This document shows, one piece after another, positions 58,169 to 64,000 of a DNA stretch of 64,000 nucleotides. The first letter of the stretch is position 1. Every line of letters begins with the position of its first letter. The notes under the pieces are model-generated. The model saw nothing but the letters and a program-made list of their open reading frames with translations. It made no database searches and was not told the DNA's origin. A program made the translations under genes and the position numbers. The stretch comes from JALYNX01 sp040902845 (GTDB lineage Bacteria; Actinomycetota; Acidimicrobiia; Spongiisociales; ZC4RG35): assembly GCA_040902845.1 (NCBI GenBank), contig JBBDWM010000042.1:171356-235355 (forward strand). Reading direction: 5' to 3'.

Positions 58169-59839
58169 ATGAGCACCAGACCCGAAGCAAATGACACCTC
58201 TGACGAGACGATTCGTCTCTCGGTCGGGGGGATGACCTGTGACCATTGTGAGACCACGGTCGCCGGGGCCCTCCGCCAAGCCGGACCGGATGAGTTGGAA
58301 GTGGACTGGCGGAGAGGTTCCGCTGTCGGCATCGCCTCGGCCGACTTCTCCACCCGCCGCGCCGCCGATGCCCTGGAAGCGGTGGGCTACCGGCTCGCCG
58401 AGACGGACCAGCCCGAAGCGGAAGCACCCTTGGAGCCTCAGGGTGGCGAGTACGACCTGCTGATCATCGGTGCGGGGTCGGCGGCGTTCGCCGCTGCCAT
58501 CAAAGCCTCCGAGCTGGGTGCCCGGGTGGCCATGGTGGAACGGGACACCGTCGGCGGGACCTGTGTCAACATCGGCTGTGTCCCCTCCAAGACGCTGCTC
58601 GCAGCCGCCCACCATTACCACCGCGCCGGCCACTCACCCTTCGCCGGTGTCCCCACCACGGTGGGCACCGTCGACCTTCAAGCCCTGGTCGCTCAGAAGG
58701 ACGAGCTGGTGGCGACCATGCGACAAGAGAAGTACGAGGACTTGATCGACATCTACGGGATCGACCTGATCCGCGGTGAGGCCCGGTTCACCGGACCTGA
58801 CACCGTCGAGGTCGACGGCCGCCAGGTGCGGGCCGGGCGATTTCTTATCGCCACCGGGGCCGCCCCCTGGGCACCGCCTATCGAGGGACTCGACGACACC
58901 GGCTATCTCACCTCCACCACCGCCCTCGAACTCACCCAGCTGCCCGCTGAGCTGGTCGTGATCGGCGCCAACGCCATCGGCCTCGAGCTCGGTCAGCTCT
59001 TCCTCCACCTCGGCACCCGGGTGACCTTCGTCGAGGCGCTAGACCGAATCGCCCCCTTCGAGGAGCCGGAGATCTCCGCCGCTCTCGGAGAGCATCTCGA
59101 ATCCCTCGGCGCTCGGGTCCTCACCTCTGCCACGGTCACGAAAGCCGGTCGCGCCGGTAACCGTCGCTGGCTCAACGTCAAAATGGACGGCAACAACGAG
59201 AGGATCGAAGCCGACCACCTGCTGGTCGCCACCGGCCGCCGGGCCCGCACCAGCGCCCTCGGACTAGATGCCACCGGGGTCGACACCGACCACCGCGGGC
59301 ATGTCGTGGTCGACGAGCGGATGGCAACCTCCAACCCTGTGGTTTTCGCCGCCGGGGATGTCACCACACTCCCACAGTTCGTCTATGTGGCCGCCCTCTC
59401 CGGTGCCGTCGCCGCCGAGCATGCCCTCCGTGGTACCGGCCGGCGCATCGACCTGGCCACCATGCCCCGAGTCACCTTCACCAGCCCCCCGATCGCTGCA
59501 GTCGGACTCACCGAAACCGAAGCCAAAGAAGCAGGCCATCGTGTGATCACCTCCCTACTCCCGCTCGAAGTGGTCCCCCGAGCCCTGGTCGATCATGCCT
59601 CCAGCGGGCTGATCAAACTCGTCGCCGCCGAGACCGACGGACGACTACTCGGGGCCCACATCCTCGCCGACGGCGCCGGCGACGTCATCCAAGCCGCGAT
59701 CATGGCCCTCAAATACCGGGCCACCATCGACGAGATCGCAGCCACCTTCCACCCCTACCTGACGATGGCAGAAGGGTTCAAGCTCGCCGCCCAAGGGTTC
59801 AGCAAGGACGTCAAGCACCTCTCGTGCTGCGCTGCCTGA
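58169..59839 (+). CDS. merA: Mercuric reductase with N-terminal HMA domain
   Basis: A 556-residue flavoprotein that reduces Hg(II) to Hg(0) with NADPH. An N-terminal heavy-metal-associated domain (about 13-75) has GGMTCDHC. The FAD motif IIGAGSAAFAAAIKA, redox centre GGTCVNIGC (C132 and C137), NAD motif and the C-terminal vicinal Cys pair (HLSCCAA) are intact. Unlike the reductase in the arsenic island, the redox residues are ordinary Cys codons. Confidence 0.96.
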   Translation: MSTRPEANDTSDETIRLSVGGMTCDHCETTVAGALRQAGPDELEVDWRRGSAVGIASADFSTRRAADALEAVGYRLAETDQPEAEAPLEPQGGEYDLLIIGAGSAAFAAAIKASELGARVAMVERDTVGGTCVNIGCVPSKTLLAAAHHYHRAGHSPFAGVPTTVGTVDLQALVAQKDELVATMRQEKYEDLIDIYGIDLIRGEARFTGPDTVEVDGRQVRAGRFLIATGAAPWAPPIEGLDDTGYLTSTTALELTQLPAELVVIGANAIGLELGQLFLHLGTRVTFVEALDRIAPFEEPEISAALGEHLESLGARVLTSATVTKAGRAGNRRWLNVKMDGNNERIEADHLLVATGRRARTSALGLDATGVDTDHRGHVVVDERMATSNPVVFAAGDVTTLPQFVYVAALSGAVAAEHALRGTGRRIDLATMPRVTFTSPPIAAVGLTETEAKEAGHRVITSLLPLEVVPRALVDHASSGLIKLVAAETDGRLLGAHILADGAGDVIQAAIMALKYRATIDEIAATFHPYLTMAEGFKLAAQGFSKDVKHLSCCAA

Positions 59840-60041
59840 CACCGCATTCGAAGCTCTCGGCCAGATGAAGGTGCCGACCGGAACGCCGCCGGCTTCCACC
59901 CAAAGCACTAGAGACCACGAGCAACATGTCGCAGATGCCACCCGACCCGAAGTACTGAACTGCGGACCCGACGATCCTGTCGCAGGCTGGCGTAGGCCGA
60001 TTCGAAAGCTAACCGGCCCCCCCGACCCGGCGAACGACTGG

Positions 60042-61049
60042 TTAGGCGTCTATCCGGAGCCGCTCGACCACTTCCCAGGCGTGGGATCTGGTGAATACGT
60101 CCGCAGCGGCGAGACGGCCCACCCATCTAGGAAGCACCTCGTCGGTGACTTTTTCGGCGACACCGTTGAGGTAGGTGTCGAAGACGAGCCAGGCGTTCTC
60201 GAATCCGCCTGCGTCCTCAGCCGCCGACATGAAGTTCGGCTCGACGCCCGCGCCGGGCCGGGCCGGAGAGGTGTCGTCCAGATACTTCATGGCGGTGTCG
60301 ACCAGGTCTTGGAAGTAGGCCTGTTGTATCTCCACGTCGGATCGGGTCCCGAGGCGGGTGAGATGGCCCGGGACGAAGGTGTCGAAGTCGTAGCCGAGGG
60401 CGACGTCGTGCCCGCGGAGGAAGCCTCGGAGGTGGGAGGCCATGGCCAGGCTGGAGAACGGGACCCAGCCGGGGAAGATGACGTCGACGTTCATCAGTAT
60501 CTTCTGGGCCGGGGCGTAGATGAAGATGTTGCCCGGGCAGTGGATGTCGCCGTGGTAGTCCAGCCGCAGACTCTGCCCGCCGACCTCGAGAGTGTAGGTG
60601 TCGTCGAAGGTCACCGTAGGGGCCGGCCGCTGTGGGTCTTCGGCTGATTCGACGTAGTCGGCGCACTCCTTGTGGGCGATGATCGTCGCCTCAGGTGGGA
60701 ACAGGTTGGCCGAGCCGATGTGGTCCCGATGATGATGGCTGTAGATGACATGGGTGACCGGCTTGTCTGATATCTCGGCGATCGCCTTGGGGATGTTGTT
60801 GCCCAGGAAGTCGGAGCCGATGGTCGGCGGGGCGTCGACCACGATCAGCCCGTCATCATGCTCCGCCACCAGCATGAAATACCAGCCTTCGGTGACATAG
60901 TGGATTCCATCCCGAATCTCATGGGTGTAGAACCCCTTCGATCCCACCGCCTCCATCACCGCCTGACTCCGCTCGTCGTAACAGACCGACGGGATCGACG
61001 CATACGCAGCCGGATCCCCGTAGAAGCAAAGCGTCGGCAATTCACTCAT
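60042..61049 (-). CDS. Metallo-beta-lactamase-fold hydrolase
   Basis: A 335-residue protein with the zinc motif SHHHRDHIG (H105-H110), DYHGDIHCPGNIFIY and FVPGHLTRLG. ATG 61049 follows AGGAGG. The long C-terminal helical part resembles the alkylsulfatase/quinoprotein-relay type MBL proteins. The substrate is unknown. Confidence 0.87.
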   Translation of the reverse strand: MSELPTLCFYGDPAAYASIPSVCYDERSQAVMEAVGSKGFYTHEIRDGIHYVTEGWYFMLVAEHDDGLIVVDAPPTIGSDFLGNNIPKAIAEISDKPVTHVIYSHHHRDHIGSANLFPPEATIIAHKECADYVESAEDPQRPAPTVTFDDTYTLEVGGQSLRLDYHGDIHCPGNIFIYAPAQKILMNVDVIFPGWVPFSSLAMASHLRGFLRGHDVALGYDFDTFVPGHLTRLGTRSDVEIQQAYFQDLVDTAMKYLDDTSPARPGAGVEPNFMSAAEDAGGFENAWLVFDTYLNGVAEKVTDEVLPRWVGRLAAADVFTRSHAWEVVERLRIDA

Positions 61050-61179
61050 CGCAACCTCCTCATCCCGGATCTCACGAACACGGCGATCCCGCATCAACTC
61101 CATCCACTAATGGTTAAGGGCCGCTGAGCCGTTAGCCTACGACTTGGTCGGTAGACTCGTCAAGGAGAAAGAGTGACGG

Positions 61180-61749
61180 ATGAGAATCGACAGGAGCTTC
61201 GGCTGGCTAGGACGATTTCCACTTGCAGTGGACCTCGCCGACACGGTCCGGGTCGTCGCTTCCCAGGAGGTCGAGCTTCTGGTCGACGAGGATTCCCTGT
61301 CGTCCTGGGTGGCAGCCGAGATGCCTCGCTTCCCAGCAGCCAACGGAGCCCTCGGTCATCTATCCGAGGTCCGGGTGTTGAGAGATGCGGTCCGGGGTCT
61401 GCTGTTGGCACAGACGGTCGGAGGCCCGCTCGACAAACATCACCTGGCGTTGATCAACGAGGCGTCCGCACGGTGTCCGAGCTTTCCCCGGCTGACTGAG
61501 GGCAGGCAGTGGGTCACCGTTGAGCTCAACGACGACCCTCACGATGTGTTCTCTGCGGCGGTCGCCCGCTCGACCATGGAGGCGCTAAAAGAAGACGCCA
61601 CATCTTTGGTGGTATGCCGCGCCCCGAGCTGTGGCATGTTGTTCGTCCCGGCGAATCAGCGCCAAGCGTGGTGCTCGGCTGGCTGCGGTAATCGGGCACG
61701 AGTCGCCCGTCACGCCGCACGCGCCGGTCACACTGCCAGGAACGGCTGA
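61180..61749 (+). CDS. ABATE/CGNR zinc-finger regulator
   Basis: A 189-residue protein with an N-terminal ABATE-type region (PLAVDLADTVRV) and a C-terminal CGNR zinc finger: CRAPSCGMLFV then WCSAGCGNRARVARH. Such proteins are probable transcription factors, often next to hydrolase genes they control. It is divergent from the MBL hydrolase, which may be its target. Confidence 0.87.
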   Translation: MRIDRSFGWLGRFPLAVDLADTVRVVASQEVELLVDEDSLSSWVAAEMPRFPAANGALGHLSEVRVLRDAVRGLLLAQTVGGPLDKHHLALINEASARCPSFPRLTEGRQWVTVELNDDPHDVFSAAVARSTMEALKEDATSLVVCRAPSCGMLFVPANQRQAWCSAGCGNRARVARHAARAGHTARNG

Positions 61750-61792
61750 ACTACGTGCTCCAGGCGGAGCACGTCATCCCAGCAGGTCATGC

Positions 61793-62383
61793 TCAGTGGT
61801 CGTGGGGGCCGATCTCCCACCCTCGTCTTGCAAGCAACCTTTCGGCAACGGATCTCGGCTGTTCCTCGAGGGTGGTGCCCATGGTGGCGTTCCAGCGGTT
61901 CATGAAGCCGCTGAACGCTATTACCCCGACGATCTCGACGATCGCATCGTCATCGAAGTGAAGGCGAAGCTGATCGAAGTGCTCGTCGGTCACAGCCGAA
62001 GGAGTTACACCGGCCGCCAGGGCCAAGCGCAGCGCCGACCGCTCTGCATCATCGAACAGCGGGCTAGTCTCGAATTCCCACACCTCGTCGAGCTTGGACT
62101 CCAACACCCCCTTGTTGACCGCCTTGGAGGCGCCGTGAGCCACGCAGTACTCACAGCCGGCGGCGCTGCTGGCAACCAGGAATATGAGACTCGAGAGGCC
62201 GGGTGACAGCTTCCGGGTCGCCGCGATGGCGTCGGCTAGTGCACCGTATGCTTCGGCCAGCGCTGGCCATCGGGCGATGGTCAAGGCGCTGTTCGGCAAG
62301 AATCCGAGCCCCTTCCTTCGCGCCTCCAAGAGGTGGGCAAGCTCGGGTACCTGGCTTGGATCCAGCGGTTTCACTCTGGCCAT
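61793..62383 (-). CDS. AhpD/CMD-family protein 1
   Basis: A 196-residue alkylhydroperoxidase-like protein with the redox motif GCEYCVAHG (CxxC-x3-H) and two CMD-type helical repeats. Matches the peroxidase-related subfamily (LGFLPNSALTIARWP). Probable thiol-dependent peroxide reduction. Confidence 0.87.
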   Translation of the reverse strand: MARVKPLDPSQVPELAHLLEARRKGLGFLPNSALTIARWPALAEAYGALADAIAATRKLSPGLSSLIFLVASSAAGCEYCVAHGASKAVNKGVLESKLDEVWEFETSPLFDDAERSALRLALAAGVTPSAVTDEHFDQLRLHFDDDAIVEIVGVIAFSGFMNRWNATMGTTLEEQPRSVAERLLARRGWEIGPHDH

Positions 62384-62396
62384 TCGACGACTCCCT

Positions 62397-62762
62397 TCAT
62401 TGGTCTATGTCTCGGAGTGATCGCTGGGCTTCCTCATCGCCCAAGCGACGTTGGTCAAGCTCGTGTCCTCGCCCCCCATCGGCCATGGCCAGGGCATCGA
62501 CCAGCACCAACTCTCCGCGGTCAATGCGAAATGTTGACTCGAGGATCAAGGTGCCGTCGAGGTAGCGCCGCCGGGATTCTCTCGCTCCAAGCGGCCGGAT
62601 CGAGAAGTGGCCCGCTCTGTCGTCGAGGAGCCGGCCGAAGACCGAGGGGTCGTCGAAACGAGGGGCGCACCACCACACGACGGAGCCGGCCTTGTCCACG
62701 AGAGCCGCCGAGTGGCAATCGGAGAGCAGGGCATGATCCGCAATGGGGGTGTCACTCACCAA
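62397..62762 (-). pseudogene. GH15-type glycoside hydrolase, N-terminal fragment
   Basis: A 121-residue frame matching only the first part of glucoamylase/trehalase-like proteins of about 600 residues: IADHALLSDCHSAALVDKAGSV, WWCAPRFDDPSVF and TLILESTFR. Homology stops after VDALAMADGGRGHEL, followed by an unrelated tail. The catalytic (alpha/alpha)6 domain is absent, so it is a remnant. Confidence 0.8.
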
Positions 62763-62789
62763 GACGACTCGACGCGCTGGTACCGGGCA

Positions 62790-63338
62790 TCAGGTCGGTA
62801 ATGGTGGCACCTCAGAGAGGTCGTGCTCGGTGTTCACCAGGTGATTGAAGTAGTTAGTGAGAATCGTCCGCACCACGTCGGAGTATGCGTCGAGGATCTC
62901 CTCGACTGTCCATCCCGCACCGATAGCTCTTGCCCAAACCGAATCGTCGACCCATCCCCGGTTGTCGGCGATCTGACGACAAAGGGTCAGGAGAGCGGTC
63001 AGTTTCGGCTGGCCTTCGACCTTCCCTTGACGAATCTGGATGGTCTCCTCGATGTCGAATCCCGCCGCCTTCGCTGCGCCGGTGTAGGCGGCCTGGCAGT
63101 AATCACAGTCGTTGACCGCGGCGACGGTGAGATGGATCGCCTGACGGGTGGCGTTGTCGAGATTCGAGTTCTTGGCGAGGTGAGTCTCGATCAGGTCATA
63201 CATCTCGATCAGGACCGGGGAGTTGGCCATGGCTCCGAAGATGTTGATCACCCGGCCGATCCTCTCTGACTGACGAGACAGGGGCTCTCGACTGCCGATG
63301 GGTGCAGTTTCGAGGTCGTGAATGGGTACTTTGGTCAT
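62790..63338 (-). CDS. AhpD/CMD-family protein 2
   Basis: A 182-residue carboxymuconolactone decarboxylase-like protein with the redox motif DCDYCQAAYT and surrounding helices (AIHLTVAAVN). It has a different N terminus from the neighbouring AhpD protein. Probable peroxidase or redox carrier. Confidence 0.87.
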   Translation of the reverse strand: MTKVPIHDLETAPIGSREPLSRQSERIGRVINIFGAMANSPVLIEMYDLIETHLAKNSNLDNATRQAIHLTVAAVNDCDYCQAAYTGAAKAAGFDIEETIQIRQGKVEGQPKLTALLTLCRQIADNRGWVDDSVWARAIGAGWTVEEILDAYSDVVRTILTNYFNHLVNTEHDLSEVPPLPT

Positions 63339-63374
63339 AGTGGGATAGCTCGCCTTATTGGTGGAGATCGTGGG

Positions 63375-63893
63375 TCAGACCAGGGAGGAGTAGGCCAGGG
63401 CCGCCACAACGCCGTAAACGACATGGCCGACGACCAGAGCGATCGGGGTCACAGCCCCCCATCGGGATCCGAAGATGCCGGGAGCACTCAGGACCACGGC
63501 GCCACCTGTGATGTCGACCGCGGGCTGTCTTGCCGCGGAGCCGGAGGACGTCATTCTCGGGTGGATCGCCGGCATCATGGGCATCGCCATGGCACCGACC
63601 ACGATTCCATGAACCGCGCCTATCAGTGCGCCGGTGAGGGCGGCTGCGGAACCCAATCCGGCAAAGAGGGCGGCATAGACGATGCCGAATACGACCGTGC
63701 CCATGACGATGTAGTGGATCATGACGCCGAACCGTTTCGCTCGTTCCGGGTCTTCGCTCATCATGCTGCCTGCCACCAGGGTCATTGGTGGCATTTGGGT
63801 CAGACCGGCGCTGGCGGCCAGGGTCATCATGGCGGTCATCACGAGTGTGCCGGCTAACCCGGCAATCAGGGCTGCTAGAACGTCGAAGGTCAA
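63375..63893 (-). CDS. Small integral membrane protein
   Basis: A 172-residue protein with about five hydrophobic helices (AALIAGLAGTLVMTAMMTLA, IVMGTVVFGIVYAALFAGLG) and no recognised family motif. It is next to the AhpD-like genes on the same strand, 36 bases upstream of one. Function unknown. Confidence 0.75.
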   Translation of the reverse strand: MTFDVLAALIAGLAGTLVMTAMMTLAASAGLTQMPPMTLVAGSMMSEDPERAKRFGVMIHYIVMGTVVFGIVYAALFAGLGSAAALTGALIGAVHGIVVGAMAMPMMPAIHPRMTSSGSAARQPAVDITGGAVVLSAPGIFGSRWGAVTPIALVVGHVVYGVVAALAYSSLV

Positions 63894-64000
63894 CTTGTTC
63901 TCCTTGAATGGTTCAACTGGTTCAACCGTGAGACAGGGGGCGGTTATCTCGTCTCTGTCGTGGTTACGACGTTCGTCGTTGCAGATGAGTGCGGTGACGA

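Overview
The window is 64 kb of high-GC DNA from an actinomycete-type bacterium (Actinomycetota). The evidence is the pbpA-rodA-pstP-fhaB-fhaA cell-division and phospho-signalling cluster at the left edge, GTG/TTG starts, many four-base ATGA/GTGA gene overlaps, and tRNA genes that mostly lack an encoded CCA. A deep lineage such as Acidimicrobiia is possible, but I cannot fix the class from sequence alone.

The main feature is a conserved backbone interrupted by three accessory islands, each associated with tRNA sequence. (1) 3.8-15.3 kb is an arsenic-resistance island in tRNA-Leu(CAG), bounded by a perfect 58-bp direct repeat. It carries two ArsR repressors, an ArsP-type permease, a thioredoxin-like protein, ACR3, OsmC, a ferredoxin, a ProC-like dehydrogenase, an ArsD-AhpD fusion and ArsA. 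It also has a PIN-type toxin-antitoxin pair, a truncated integrase and a truncated flavin disulfide reductase. In that reductase both redox cysteines are TGA codons, and a SECIS-like hairpin follows the second one, so it looks like a double-selenocysteine enzyme. (2) 20.8-32.5 kb is an element at tRNA-Ser(UGA). A 5' half of the tRNA remains on the left and an intact copy on the right, next to an integrase and an excisionase-like gene. Its cargo is an unfamiliar set of small secreted two-cysteine peptides, each followed by a lipoprotein, with a MacAB-like exporter and an ECF sigma/membrane regulator pair. (3) 45.1-57.6 kb is a fluoride-resistance island. Two fluoride (crcB-type) riboswitches drive two operons that run toward each other. 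They encode a cation/proton antiporter, two DUF190 proteins, a dynamin-like GTPase, two CrcB channel subunits (one frameshifted), an enolase paralogue, two MutS-like ATPases and a zinc ribbon-HEAT-MFS fusion. Degenerate tRNA-Arg-containing repeats and inverted TTTCAA...GTCGC repeat pairs lie at the edges.

Backbone between islands 1 and 2 (15.3-20.8 kb) has serS, a menG/ubiE-like methyltransferase, SRP RNA, an MFS transporter, tadA and a tRNA-Ser cluster. Between islands 2 and 3 (32.5-45 kb) are a divergent pair of EAL proteins, tRNA-Ser(GCU), a broken VOC gene, a secreted FG-GAP-like protein, a methyltransferase, an RND pump fragment, a CLC channel, NhaA, a SnoaL-like protein and a LuxR regulator truncated at the repeat. 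Right of island 3 are merR-merA with a typical long-spacer promoter, a metallo-beta-lactamase-fold hydrolase, a CGNR zinc-finger protein, two AhpD-like proteins, a GH15-type fragment and a membrane protein.

The overall picture is an organism exposed to toxic ions (arsenic, fluoride, mercury) with a history of repeated integration at tRNA genes. All functions are inferred from motifs and context; no database search was possible.
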